Below, piece after piece: positions 54,152 through 62,021 of a stretch of DNA of 64,000 nucleotides (position 1 is the first letter of the stretch; every line of letters starts with the position of its first letter). This stretch comes from Gemmatimonadota bacterium (GTDB lineage Bacteria; Latescibacterota; UBA2968; UBA8231). Under the pieces are notes generated by a model that worked only from the letters and a program-made list of their open reading frames with translations, was not told the DNA's origin and did not search any database. The stretch is taken from NCBI GenBank assembly GCA_009840005.1, contig VXOR01000025.1:1-64000 (forward strand), in the 5' to 3' direction. The position numbers were made by a program, and so were the translations under genes.

Positions 54152-54180
54152 TTGACACTTACGTTCACGTCAAGTACATT
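54152..54180 (+). promoter_or_regulatory. Promoter with operator in the spacer (merR operon)
   Basis: TTGACA (54152-54157) and TACATT (54175-54180) are separated by exactly 17 bases, and that spacer is CTTACGTTCACGTCAAG. It is an imperfect dyad with ACGT on both sides of two bases, resembling MerR-family operators (LiuR-type TTNACGTNNACGTNAA). It lies about 35 bases upstream of the MerR start and probably mediates autoregulation of the operon. Confidence 0.72.
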
Positions 54181-54212
54181 GCTTGCCAGAACTTCGCAGC
54201 GAAGGATTCTCC

Positions 54213-54674
54213 ATGCAAATAGGGGATTTGGCCGCCAAGGCCGGGGTCACACCGCGCACGATTCGCTACTATGAAGAACTGGGAATCGTCGAGCCAGAAG
54301 AGCGCACCGCAGGTGGGTTTCGCCTATATTCGGAAGCGCAACTGCGCCGCTTGCAGATCGTTCAAAGCCTCAAGGATTTGGGGTTTGAGCTAGAGCACAT
54401 TCGCGTGTTCTTCAACCTGAAGCACTGCAACGAGTCGGGCGGCGGCTTGGCGCGCGAGCTCGTCGAGCACCTCACCGAGCAAGAGCGGCGGATCGACGAG
54501 CGCATTCGCCAGTATTCGCTGATGAAGGAGCGGAACCGGCGGGCCATTGAAATTCTCAGTGGCTGTTTTTGCTGTACGGTCAAGGTAGTAGAGCGGGATT
54601 GTCACCACTGCGAGGTCTATCGGCGGCACGACGAGGTGCCCGACCTCATCGAATGCGCCATTTACGAATCTTGA
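54213..54674 (+). CDS. MerR-family regulator with Cys-rich C-terminus
   Basis: ATG 54213 has an AAGGA site. The 153-residue protein starts with a MerR winged helix (MQIGDLAAKAGVTPRTIRYYEELGIV, GGFRLYSEAQLRRLQIVQSLKDLGF) and a dimerisation coil. Seven cysteines follow, Cys72, 118, 120, 121, 130, 133 and 148, with six packed in residues 118-148 (CFCC, CHHC). Such a cluster suggests metal or Fe-S sensing, unlike the single-effector-binding MerRs. It starts the iscA-iscS-MoeB operon behind a dyad-bearing promoter, so I infer control of sulfur or Fe-S supply. Confidence 0.87.
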   Translation: MQIGDLAAKAGVTPRTIRYYEELGIVEPEERTAGGFRLYSEAQLRRLQIVQSLKDLGFELEHIRVFFNLKHCNESGGGLARELVEHLTEQERRIDERIRQYSLMKERNRRAIEILSGCFCCTVKVVERDCHHCEVYRRHDEVPDLIECAIYES

Positions 54675-54682
54675 GGGGAAAT

Positions 54683-55006
54683 ATGGTAACTATAACGGAA
54701 GCCGCGGCCGAGAAGATCAAGGACTTGCTCAGCGAACAGGGCAACGAGGAGCACGGGCTGCGCATGGGCGTGATGGGTGGGGGGTGTTCGGGGTTCCAGT
54801 ACAAGCTGGATTTCGAGGAAAGCGCCGGCGACATGGACCACGTCTTTGAGATAGACGGCGTCAAAGTATTTATCGACATGAAGAGCAGCCTCTATCTCAA
54901 CGGCGTGATCCTCGACTACCACGACGGGTTGATGGGGGCGGGCTTTAAGATCGAAAATCCCAACGCCCGCACCACCTGCGGATGCGGTGAGTCCTTCAGC
55001 GCCTGA
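54683..55006 (+). CDS. iscA: A-type Fe-S carrier (IscA/ErpA)
   Basis: The 107-residue protein opens with TITEAAAEKIKDLL and has GGGCSGFQYKLDFEE with Cys35 and a terminal TTCGCGESF with Cys99 and Cys101, the three ligands of A-type carriers. It receives Fe-S clusters from a scaffold and passes them to targets. It starts eight bases after the MerR gene. A scaffold (IscU) and SufBCD are not in the operon, so they must be elsewhere. It could equally be called ErpA. Confidence 0.93.
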   Translation: MVTITEAAAEKIKDLLSEQGNEEHGLRMGVMGGGCSGFQYKLDFEESAGDMDHVFEIDGVKVFIDMKSSLYLNGVILDYHDGLMGAGFKIENPNARTTCGCGESFSA

Positions 55007-55016
55007 GCGACGAGCC

Positions 55017-56189
55017 GTGCAAATTCCAGTCTATATGGACAACATGGCCACCACGCCGGTTGACCCGCGCGTCTTGGCGGACATGTTGCCGTACTTTGGC
55101 ACGCACTTCGGCAATGCGTCTAGCAAGACCCATGCCTTTGGTTTGGCCGCCGCCGACGCGGTCGAAAAGGCGCGGGAAGAGGTTGCCGGGTTAATCGGCG
55201 CACGCGCTCAGGAGATCGTCTTTACGGCCGGAGCTACAGAGGCCAACAATTTGGCCATCAAAGGCGTGGTGCAGATGGTGCCGCCCGGAGCACACATCGT
55301 CACCTGTGCCACTGAGCACAAGGCCGTCTTGGAGTGTTGCCACACCTTGGAGCAGCAAGGGGTGGAGGTAACTTATTTACCTGTGGACCGCAGCGGTCAG
55401 ATTGACCTCGACCAACTCGCGGCGGCAATCACTCCGCGGACGGCTCTCATCTCGCTCATGGCTGCCAACAACGAGATTGGGGTCTTGCAGCCGCTGGCGG
55501 CGATTGGGCGACTGGCTCGCGAGCGCGGCGTCTTGTGGCACTGCGACGCAGCCCAAGCCGTTGGCAAGGTGCCGCTCGATGTGGAAGCGCTCGGCATTGA
55601 CCTGCTCTCGGCTTCCGGCCACAAACTCTACGCTCCCAAGGGCGTCGGTTTTCTCTACGTGCGTTCGCGCAAGCCGCGCGTGCGCTTGCAGGCCCAAGTC
55701 GAGGGCGGCGGGCAAGAGCGCGGCCTGCGTGGCGGCACTCTCAATGTGCCGGGCATCGTCGGTTTGGGACGCGCCTGTCAGTTGGGGCACGAGGAGATGA
55801 CCGAGGAAGCGGCGCGATTGGTGCAAATGCGACGACGACTGTGCGCCGGGTTGGAGGCCGCGCTCGGCTCCTTGGTCGTCAACGGCCATGCGGAAGATCG
55901 CCTGCCGGGCAACCTCAACGTGAGCTTTCTTGGGGTGGACGGAACCGAACTGCTTTTGGGATTGCGCGAGATTGCGCTGTCTTCGGGCGCGGCCTGTTCA
56001 TCGCGGACGAGCGCACCCTCACACGTCCTCAAAGCCATCGGCGTAAACGACGATTGGGCGCGGGCTTCCCTGCGCTTTGGGTTGGGACGTTTTAATACTA
56101 TGGCAGAAGTAGAATTTGCCATTGACCGCACTGTTGCTCAGGTCGAGCGCTTGCGCGATGGTGCATTAGCAATCGAGGAGAGAATATGA
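55017..56189 (+). CDS. iscS: Cysteine desulfurase (IscS/NifS)
   Basis: The PLP enzyme has VYMDNMATTPVDPRVLADMLPYF at the start, TAGATEANNLAIKG, CATEHKAVLECC, HCDAAQAVGK, SASGHKLYAPKGVGFLY with the PLP lysine, and LSSGAACSSRTSAPSHVL with the persulfide cysteine. It removes sulfur from cysteine for Fe-S clusters, thiolation and cofactors. GTG 55017 (QIPVYMDN) is preferred to GTG 54987, which starts 20 bases before the iscA stop; 390 residues is the normal length. Its end overlaps the next gene by four bases (ATGA). Confidence 0.95.
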   Translation: MQIPVYMDNMATTPVDPRVLADMLPYFGTHFGNASSKTHAFGLAAADAVEKAREEVAGLIGARAQEIVFTAGATEANNLAIKGVVQMVPPGAHIVTCATEHKAVLECCHTLEQQGVEVTYLPVDRSGQIDLDQLAAAITPRTALISLMAANNEIGVLQPLAAIGRLARERGVLWHCDAAQAVGKVPLDVEALGIDLLSASGHKLYAPKGVGFLYVRSRKPRVRLQAQVEGGGQERGLRGGTLNVPGIVGLGRACQLGHEEMTEEAARLVQMRRRLCAGLEAALGSLVVNGHAEDRLPGNLNVSFLGVDGTELLLGLREIALSSGAACSSRTSAPSHVLKAIGVNDDWARASLRFGLGRFNTMAEVEFAIDRTVAQVERLRDGALAIEERI

Positions 56190-57373
56190 CTGTTACATCT
56201 AATCAGCTACTAGAGAGCGTAAAGGCCGAAATCGCCGAAGTGACGCCGGCTGAGGTCCAAGCAGCCCTCCAAGCTGGCCGGCCGGTTCACGTCGTAGATG
56301 TGCGCGAGCGGGAAGAAGTCATGGATGGCTATATCCCTGGGGCCGAGTTGATCCCACGCGGTTTTTTGGAACTCAACATCGAAGAAGACGTGACCGTAGA
56401 TCGCGACGCGGAAATCGTGCTCTATTGCGCCGGGGGCAACCGCTCCGCCTTGGCTGCGCGCGATTTGACCTTTATGGGCTACACCAATGCCAAGTCCATG
56501 ATCGGTGGCATCAAAGGCTGGAAGGACGCCGGCTATGCAATCGATCAGGGCGGTCTGCTCTCCGAAGAAGACTCACAACGCTACGCTAGGCATCTCATTC
56601 TGCCTGAGGTAGGGGAGAAGGGTCAGCAGCAGTTGCTCAAGGGCCGGGTGTTGCTAGTGGGAGCGGGTGGCTTGGGTTGCCCAACGGCCCTGTATCTGGC
56701 CGCAGCCGGCGTCGGCAAGATCGGCTTGGTAGATGCCGATGTCGTCGATAAGAGCAACTTGCAGCGGCAAGTGCTGTTCGGCGAGTCCGATCTCGGCCGG
56801 CCCAAGGTCGAGGCCGCCCGCGACCGGTTGCTCGACATCAACCCCGGCATTGAAATACACCCGCACTACGAGCTGTTGACGTCGCACAATATTTTCGAGA
56901 TCATGGACGGCTACGACATCGTGGTCAATGGCTGCGACAACTTTCCGACCCGCTATTTGGTCAATGACGCGGCTGTAATGCAGAAAAAGCCCGTGGTTGA
57001 CGGCAGCATCTTTCGCTTTGAGGGCCAAGCCACCGTGTACGTGCCCGGGGATGGCCCGTGCTATCGCTGCCTCTATCCCGAGCCGCCGCCGCCCGGAGAG
57101 GTGCCAAGCTGCGCCGAGGGCGGGGTCTTAGGGGTCTTACCCGGCATCATCGGGTTGGTGCAGGCTACCGAGGTCGTCAAGCTGCTGTTGGGGCAGGGCA
57201 CTTCCTTAGTAGGGAGGGTAATGCTCTACGACGCGCTGGAGATGAAATTCCGCGCACTCAAGCTCCGGCGAGACAGCGAGTGCCCAGTATGCGGCGACAA
57301 CCCGACCGTCACCGAGTTGATTGACTACGAGCAGTTTTGCGGCTTGCCTTCGCACAGCGAGGCCGCAGGTTAA
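56186..57373 (+). CDS. Rhodanese-MoeB/ThiF fusion (sulfur-carrier adenylyltransferase)
   Basis: The 395-residue protein has an N-terminal rhodanese domain (residues 20-118, with YCAGGNRSA and persulfide Cys81) joined to an E1-like MoeB/ThiF domain. The latter has SQRYARHLILPEVGEKGQQQLLKGRVLLVGAGGLGC, DADVVDKSNLQRQVLFGESDLGRPKVEA, NGCDNFPTRYLVND, and CYRCLYPEP and CPVCG zinc-type pairs. It should adenylate and thiolate a ubiquitin-like sulfur carrier (MoaD/ThiS type), taking sulfur from the upstream cysteine desulfurase. Most MoeB-R proteins carry the rhodanese at the C-terminus; here it is at the front. Confidence 0.92.
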   Translation: MTVTSNQLLESVKAEIAEVTPAEVQAALQAGRPVHVVDVREREEVMDGYIPGAELIPRGFLELNIEEDVTVDRDAEIVLYCAGGNRSALAARDLTFMGYTNAKSMIGGIKGWKDAGYAIDQGGLLSEEDSQRYARHLILPEVGEKGQQQLLKGRVLLVGAGGLGCPTALYLAAAGVGKIGLVDADVVDKSNLQRQVLFGESDLGRPKVEAARDRLLDINPGIEIHPHYELLTSHNIFEIMDGYDIVVNGCDNFPTRYLVNDAAVMQKKPVVDGSIFRFEGQATVYVPGDGPCYRCLYPEPPPPGEVPSCAEGGVLGVLPGIIGLVQATEVVKLLLGQGTSLVGRVMLYDALEMKFRALKLRRDSECPVCGDNPTVTELIDYEQFCGLPSHSEAAG

Positions 57374-57398
57374 GCTATACTCGCAGTGTTGTTTGTAC

Positions 57399-57436
57399 GG
57401 CGCTCCCCCCTACCTAGGGGAGCGCCTTTTCTTTTG
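57399..57436 (+). terminator. Rho-independent terminator after the MerR-isc-moeB operon
   Basis: A perfect 10-bp stem (GGCGCTCCCC, 57399-57408, with GGGGAGCGCC, 57417-57426), an 8-base loop and a TTTTCTTTT tract follow the MoeB-like gene by 25 bases. It separates this operon from trmB. Confidence 0.92.
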
Positions 57437-57447
57437 GGGAGAATTTG

Positions 57448-58050
57448 ATGGAGCAGACCGAGGCGGGTTTTTTGGCGTTGCCGGATAACCCAGACCAGGA
57501 TCCGACGTTGGATTGGCGGGAAGTTTTCGGCAACGATCAGCCGGTGGAGGTCGAAATCGGCATTGGCAAAGGGCGCTTTATCATCGACGCGGCCAGTCGC
57601 CAGCCCGCAGTGAATTTCGTCGGGGTCGAATGGGCGGTCAAATACTTGCGCATTGCTCGCCAGCGCGCCGTGCGTCGCAACCTCGTCAATGTGCGGTTCG
57701 CGCACATGGATGCGCGGGAATTCGTCGAGTTTTTCGTGGCCGCGGCGTCAGTGCGAGCCTATCACATCTACTTTCCCGATCCTTGGCCTAAGAAGCGGCA
57801 TCACAAGCGGCGGCTTTTTAACGAGGCATTTCTGCGAGAAGTCGAGCGCACGTTATGCGTGGGCGGTCAGTTGTGGCTAGCTACGGATTACGCCGACTAT
57901 TTCGACGTCATGCTCGCGGCGCTGGAAAACAGCTCGTGTTTAGTGGAGGTGGATGCGGAGTGGCTGGGGGCGCGGACCAATTACGAAGACAAGTTCCTCG
58001 CACAGGGCAAGCCGATCTACCGTCAGGTTATGGAGAAGATATCGGCGTAA
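57448..58050 (+). CDS. trmB: tRNA (guanine-N7)-methyltransferase
   Basis: The 200-residue SAM enzyme has VEVEIGIGKGRFIIDAA, FVGVEWAVKYLRIARQRAV, VRFAHMDAREFVEFF, HIYFPDPWPKKRHHKRRLF with the substrate-recognition PDPWPKKRH motif, and ATDYADYFD. It methylates G46 of tRNAs. The length is a little below the E. coli form. It starts just after the upstream terminator, so it probably has its own weak promoter. Confidence 0.95.
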   Translation: MEQTEAGFLALPDNPDQDPTLDWREVFGNDQPVEVEIGIGKGRFIIDAASRQPAVNFVGVEWAVKYLRIARQRAVRRNLVNVRFAHMDAREFVEFFVAAASVRAYHIYFPDPWPKKRHHKRRLFNEAFLREVERTLCVGGQLWLATDYADYFDVMLAALENSSCLVEVDAEWLGARTNYEDKFLAQGKPIYRQVMEKISA

Positions 58051-58074
58051 AGGCACTGTTGAACGCGGAAAAGG

Positions 58075-58108
58075 AGGGTTGGACCACGCGATGGCCAACC
58101 CTTTTTCT
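58075..58108 (+). terminator. Rho-independent terminator after trmB
   Basis: AGGGTTGG at 58075-58082 and CCAACCCT at 58095-58102 form an 8-bp stem with a 12-base loop, followed by TTTTTCT. It ends trmB transcription before the dcw cluster. Confidence 0.87.
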
Positions 58109-58162
58109 ATGTCAATATGACAGCAAAGGCGGCGATTAAAGAGAGCGAGTAGCAGTTAGATT

Positions 58163-58194
58163 GCACACAAAACAGTGTTTATATGCACACAAAA
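58163..58194. promoter_or_regulatory. Direct repeats upstream of the dcw promoter
   Basis: GCACACAAAA occurs at 58163-58172 and 58185-58194, exactly 22 bases apart, about two helical turns. The second copy is part of an ACACAA-AA-TTGTGT inverted repeat (58187-58200). They lie 70-100 bases upstream of the mraZ promoter -35 box, so they may bind an activator or repressor of division genes. Confidence 0.5.
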
Positions 58195-58264
58195 TTGTGT
58201 ATTCGCACTTTAGAAATAGCCGTATCTATCTGAAAAATATAGATTATTGATAGAAAAAATGTGC

Positions 58265-58294
58265 TTGACAGTCCTATTGATGTAGGTGTATTTT
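58265..58294 (+). promoter_or_regulatory. Promoter of the dcw (mraZ) operon
   Basis: TTGACA (58265-58270) and TATTTT (58289-58294) are 18 bases apart; TGTATT at 58287-58292 with a 16-base spacer is an alternative. It lies about 60 bases before the mraZ start and directly before the MraZ-box repeats. Confidence 0.7.
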
Positions 58295-58330
58295 GGGAAG
58301 TGGTGGAAAATGGTGGAAAATGGTGGAGCA
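58294..58330 (+). promoter_or_regulatory. MraZ-box tandem repeats over the transcription start
   Basis: TGGTGGAAAA is present at 58301-58310 and 58311-58320, followed by TGGTGGAGCA at 58321-58330 and preceded by TGGGAAG. The 10-base period and GTGG cores match the known binding boxes of MraZ. Lying just after the -10 box they allow the MraZ protein to repress its own operon. Confidence 0.82.
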
Positions 58331-58357
58331 GGAATTCTAACTTGGTGTGGGAATCAA

Positions 58358-58801
58358 ATGGCACAGTTTTTCACAGGCAGACACGAGGTTCCCGTCGATG
58401 ACAAAGGACGGATTTTTGTGCCTGCGGAGTTCCGCAAGAAACTACCGCCAGAAGCCGACGACACGCTCGTGGTAGTGCGGGGTTTCGACCGCTGCCTGAC
58501 GGCCTATCCCCAGCAAGTTTGGGAAGAGACTGCGCAACAACTGTTGGACTTGCCCCAGACCAATCCCGAAGCGCGAGCCTTCATTCGTTCGATGCTCTCG
58601 CGTGCAACTGAAGTCAAAATGGACCGGCAGGGGCGCATCGGTATTCGGCGAGACCTCTTGAAGCTCGCCAATATCACCGACCAGATGGTGATTATTGGCG
58701 TTTTGAACAAGTTGGAGTTTTGGAATCCAGAGGACTGCGAGGAGTTTCCGCCTATGGAAGAGGTGGCGGATGGCCTCGACAGTTTTGGTATAAAGCTATA
58801 A
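58358..58801 (+). CDS. mraZ: Transcriptional regulator MraZ
   Basis: The 147-residue protein holds two SpoVT/AbrB-like halves: FFTGRHEVPVDDKGRIFVPAEFRKKLP, and EVKMDRQGRIGIRRDLLKLANI (DxxGRI motifs), plus an acidic C-terminus. It binds GTGG repeats and represses or modulates the division and cell-wall operon. ATG 58358 is chosen because upstream in-frame starts lie inside the repeats. The gene begins the dcw cluster. Confidence 0.95.
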   Translation: MAQFFTGRHEVPVDDKGRIFVPAEFRKKLPPEADDTLVVVRGFDRCLTAYPQQVWEETAQQLLDLPQTNPEARAFIRSMLSRATEVKMDRQGRIGIRRDLLKLANITDQMVIIGVLNKLEFWNPEDCEEFPPMEEVADGLDSFGIKL

Positions 58802-58825
58802 GAATAATGTTGAACAGGAAACGAC

Positions 58826-59752
58826 ATGGTGTACCACGTTCCGGTCATGGTCGAGGAAGTGGTCGCGGGACTGGTCGCCGATCCGGACGGAGCGTACGTG
58901 GATGCGACAGCCGGCGGTGGTGGCCACAGTTGGGCATTGCTTCAGGCTCTCGGCTCCAAGGGGCGGCTGCTGGCAGTGGATCGGGATCGGGAGGCCGTAG
59001 CGGCCGCGCGAGCGCGGTTAGCAGCCGATGCGCGGGCCGTCGTGAGTCAAGGCTGCTTTGCCGAATTGAGCGAGTTGCTGGCGCAAGAGGGGATCGGGTC
59101 GTTGAGCGGCGTTCTGTTCGACTTAGGGGTTTCCTCGCATCAAATCGACGCATCGGCTCGGGGATTCAGCTATCAGGCCGACGGGCCTCTCGACATGCGA
59201 ATGGATGCGGCAGTTGGCCCAACAGCCGCCGAATTGATCGCGGCTTGCAGCGAGCGCGAACTGGCCGAGTTGATTGCGCGCTACGGAGAAGAGCGCGCAG
59301 CGCGGCGGATCGCGCGCTCGATCTATCGGCAGCAGCGCCTCGCGCCCTTGACCACTACGCAGGCTTTGCGGGAGGCCGTAGCGGCCACGCGGCCCCAGAT
59401 GCTCAACAAGACGCTGGCGCGCGTATTCCAAGCGCTGCGCATTGCCGTCAACGACGAGTTGGGACAGTTGCAGGCGGGGTTGACGGCTGCGGAGGCCGGA
59501 CTGAAACCCGGTGGCCGACTGGCCGTCTTGGCCTATCACTCCTTGGAGGATCGGTTGGTCAAGCAGCATTTCGCGGCGCTAGTGCGCGGCTGCATTTGTC
59601 CGCCGCGCGTACCCATTTGCACCTGCGGGAGGAGACCGTCGTTCAAGCGAGTAGGTCGCAAATTGCAGAGGGCGAGCGAGGCCGAGGTCAAACAAAATAC
59701 TCGAGCGCGCAGCGCCATTTTGAGAATTTACGAAAAAATCGAGGCAGGCTAA
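58826..59752 (+). CDS. rsmH: 16S rRNA (cytosine1402-N4)-methyltransferase RsmH
   Basis: The 308-residue SAM enzyme has YHVPVMVEEVVAGL, DATAGGGGHSWALL (SAM-binding), FDLGVSSHQIDASARGFSY, GPLDMRMD, and KTLARVFQALRIAVNDELGQL and LAYHSLEDRLVKQHFA. It methylates the P-site base C1402 of 16S rRNA. It is the usual second gene of the dcw cluster, 24 bases after mraZ. A similar-length alternative frame shadowing it is not protein-like. Confidence 0.97.
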   Translation: MVYHVPVMVEEVVAGLVADPDGAYVDATAGGGGHSWALLQALGSKGRLLAVDRDREAVAAARARLAADARAVVSQGCFAELSELLAQEGIGSLSGVLFDLGVSSHQIDASARGFSYQADGPLDMRMDAAVGPTAAELIAACSERELAELIARYGEERAARRIARSIYRQQRLAPLTTTQALREAVAATRPQMLNKTLARVFQALRIAVNDELGQLQAGLTAAEAGLKPGGRLAVLAYHSLEDRLVKQHFAALVRGCICPPRVPICTCGRRPSFKRVGRKLQRASEAEVKQNTRARSAILRIYEKIEAG

Positions 59753-59753
59753 T

Positions 59754-60056
59754 ATGAGCAAAGGCGGAATTTCCTGTGTGAAGTACGTGCTCCTCATAGG
59801 GATGCTGGCTGGGGCGGCTCTCTTCCACGTCTGGCAAAAGGTCGAAATGGCCCGGGTGGTCGGCGGCATAAACACGACTGAGACGCAAATAGCCGAGCTC
59901 GACAGTGCGCGCGCTCAGCTATTGGCGGCTATTGTAGTGCGGAAAAACTCCGGCTTTGTCGAGAAAGTGGCCTTCGGCCAGCTCGGCATGGTCTATCCCT
60001 CGCAGACTATAGATGGCATGAATAATGGTGCATTGGCTCATTGGGAAGGAGATTGA
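59754..60056 (+). CDS. FtsL-like division protein
   Basis: The 100-residue protein starts immediately after rsmH, with a short cytoplasmic end (MSKGGISCVK), one membrane helix (YVLLIGMLAGAALFHVW) and a periplasmic segment with a heptad-like coiled coil (GINTTETQIAELDSARAQLLAAI). This size, topology and position between rsmH and ftsI fit FtsL of the FtsQLB divisome complex, whose sequence is poorly conserved. It overlaps the ftsI start by one base. Confidence 0.82.
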   Translation: MSKGGISCVKYVLLIGMLAGAALFHVWQKVEMARVVGGINTTETQIAELDSARAQLLAAIVVRKNSGFVEKVAFGQLGMVYPSQTIDGMNNGALAHWEGD

Positions 60057-62020
60057 TGGGGCCACGGGTACAACATACGGGCATTAGTCGGCTGCGTTGG
60101 ATCGTGATTCTGGGTGCGGTGGCGTGGTTGGGGCTATCTGCACGCCTCATCCAAATCCAGATCTTCAGGCATGAGGCGTACAGCGCCGAAGCCCATGCGC
60201 AGTATCTTGAGCGCCGCACGCTGAAAGCGAGCCGGGGTCGGGTCGTCGATCGGCGCGGCAACAATTTGGCCGTAGATGTCCAAGCCACGTCGTTTTACGC
60301 CTATCCCGATCAGGTGGAATATCCCAAGCGCGTAGCCGCCCACTTCGCGTCCCTGAGCGATAAACGGACCGAGTTCATTGAGGGCCAATTGCGCGGGGAC
60401 AAGCAATTTATCTACCTGGCGCGTCAGGTGGTTGACGCGGATGTGGGAGCGGTCGCGTTCGTCGGCGTGTCCCAACACCCAGAGACTCGTCGCCAGTATC
60501 CCTTGGGGCCGCTGGCCGGCCAACTCATCGGGCACACCAACATCGACAACAGCGGTCGCGAGGGGATTGAGCGAGCCTTCGACGATATATTGAGCGAAAA
60601 GGATGGCTCGATAGTGGGATTCGTCGATGCGCGCGGCAAGCAAGTACCCGGGCGTCAGCAGCAGCGTGAAGAGCCAGAGCATGGTCGAGACCTGATGCTG
60701 ACCATTGATGGAGTCTATCAGAGCATTCTAGAGGAAGAGTTGCAACGGGCCATCGACGGTTCAAAGGCCCAAGGTGCATTGGGCGTCATTATCGCCCCGC
60801 GCAGTGGTGAGGTACTGGCCATGGCCAACCTGCCGCTTTTCGATCCCAATAAGGCGTCTCGCTCCTCTCCGGAACTCAGGCGCAATCGTGCGATAACCGA
60901 CGTGTACGAACCTGGTTCGACCTTCAAAGTCATCGCGGCTGCCGCCGTCCTTGAAGATGGGCTAGTCAGCCTGCACGATCGCATCTTTTGCGGGCACGGG
61001 AGGTTCAGGTTGGCCAATGGCGACACGATCCGCGATATCCAGCCCCACGGCGATTTGCTCTTTGCTCAGGTCTTGGAAAAATCGAGCAATATCGGCACGA
61101 TCAAGCTGGCGCAGCGGCTAGCGCGGCATCGCTTTTACGAACACATCCGCAACTTTGGCTTCGCGATTCGCACGGGCATTGACTTGCCAGCGGAAACGCC
61201 TGGTTTATTGCAGGAGGTCGATCAGTGGTCTAGACGGTCGCTGGCGACTATTGCCATCGGGCAGGAGATCGGCGTGACGGCCCTACAACTCGCCATGGCG
61301 TACGGAGCCATTGCTAACGGTGGCGTGTTGATGGCACCGCGGATCGTCGCCGGAACGATTGACTCGGACGGTCGGCTCGACGATCGCGGCGGCCCCCAAT
61401 CGATCCGGCGGGTCGTGAGCCGGAAGACGGCGGCGACGCTGAGCAAGGTGCTGACTGGAGTCGTGGAAAGGGGCACCGGGCAAAAGGCCCGCATCGAGGG
61501 CGTGGCTGTAGCCGGAAAAACGGGCACGGCTCAGTGCGCCTTAGCCGATGGCAGCGGCTACGATCCCAACGCCAGTATAGCCTCATTCGTCGGCTTTCTG
61601 CCAGCCAACAATCCTCAGTACGCGTGCGTGATTATGGTCGAAAACCCCAGCGTGAATGGGTCGGGAGGATCTGTGGCAGCCCCGACCTTCCGCCGGGTGA
61701 TGAAGCGGATCATCAGCCTGCCTGGTGGCCTGTTGGTCGAGCCAGCAGCCAAGCGTCCGCAGAAGGAGGGTCCGGCCGTGCCCGATCTGCGTGGTATGAC
61801 CCCAAACATGGCCCGCTTTCAAGCGCAGATGCGGGGGTTGCCGGTGGTCTTTTCTGGCGTGGGTACCGTGGTCGTCAATCAGTCGCCCTTGCCGGGGCGG
61901 GCCGGACGCGTAGGGCAGATCAACTGTACGCTGGGCGCAGAAGGCGCTCGCAGCCCGTGGAAAACGCAGCAGGCTCGCCTCGTTGGAAACATGCCAGTCC
62001 AAAGCTCGAGAGGTATCTAA
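60056..62020 (+). CDS. ftsI: Peptidoglycan transpeptidase FtsI (PBP3) with a PASTA domain
   Basis: ATG 60056 follows AAGGAG; the TTG at 60041 is inside ftsL. The 654-residue protein has a membrane anchor (residues about 13-33), a dimerisation/pedestal domain (KASRGRVVDRRGNNLAVD), and the transpeptidase triad: EPGSTFKVIAA (SxxK), EKSSNIGTIKLA (SxN), and VAGKTGTAQC (KTG). A C-terminal PASTA domain follows (residues about 580-640: VPDLRGMTPNMARFQAQMRG, then VVVNQSPLPG). It cross-links septal peptidoglycan. A single PASTA is SpoVD-like rather than E. coli FtsI-like. Confidence 0.95.
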   Translation: MGPRVQHTGISRLRWIVILGAVAWLGLSARLIQIQIFRHEAYSAEAHAQYLERRTLKASRGRVVDRRGNNLAVDVQATSFYAYPDQVEYPKRVAAHFASLSDKRTEFIEGQLRGDKQFIYLARQVVDADVGAVAFVGVSQHPETRRQYPLGPLAGQLIGHTNIDNSGREGIERAFDDILSEKDGSIVGFVDARGKQVPGRQQQREEPEHGRDLMLTIDGVYQSILEEELQRAIDGSKAQGALGVIIAPRSGEVLAMANLPLFDPNKASRSSPELRRNRAITDVYEPGSTFKVIAAAAVLEDGLVSLHDRIFCGHGRFRLANGDTIRDIQPHGDLLFAQVLEKSSNIGTIKLAQRLARHRFYEHIRNFGFAIRTGIDLPAETPGLLQEVDQWSRRSLATIAIGQEIGVTALQLAMAYGAIANGGVLMAPRIVAGTIDSDGRLDDRGGPQSIRRVVSRKTAATLSKVLTGVVERGTGQKARIEGVAVAGKTGTAQCALADGSGYDPNASIASFVGFLPANNPQYACVIMVENPSVNGSGGSVAAPTFRRVMKRIISLPGGLLVEPAAKRPQKEGPAVPDLRGMTPNMARFQAQMRGLPVVFSGVGTVVVNQSPLPGRAGRVGQINCTLGAEGARSPWKTQQARLVGNMPVQSSRGI

Positions 62021-62021
62021 T

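Noticed and set aside
58720..59757. 345-codon frame overlapping mraZ end and rsmH
   Set aside because: Arginine- and glycine-rich frame shadow of rsmH; rsmH motifs are complete in the adjacent frame.
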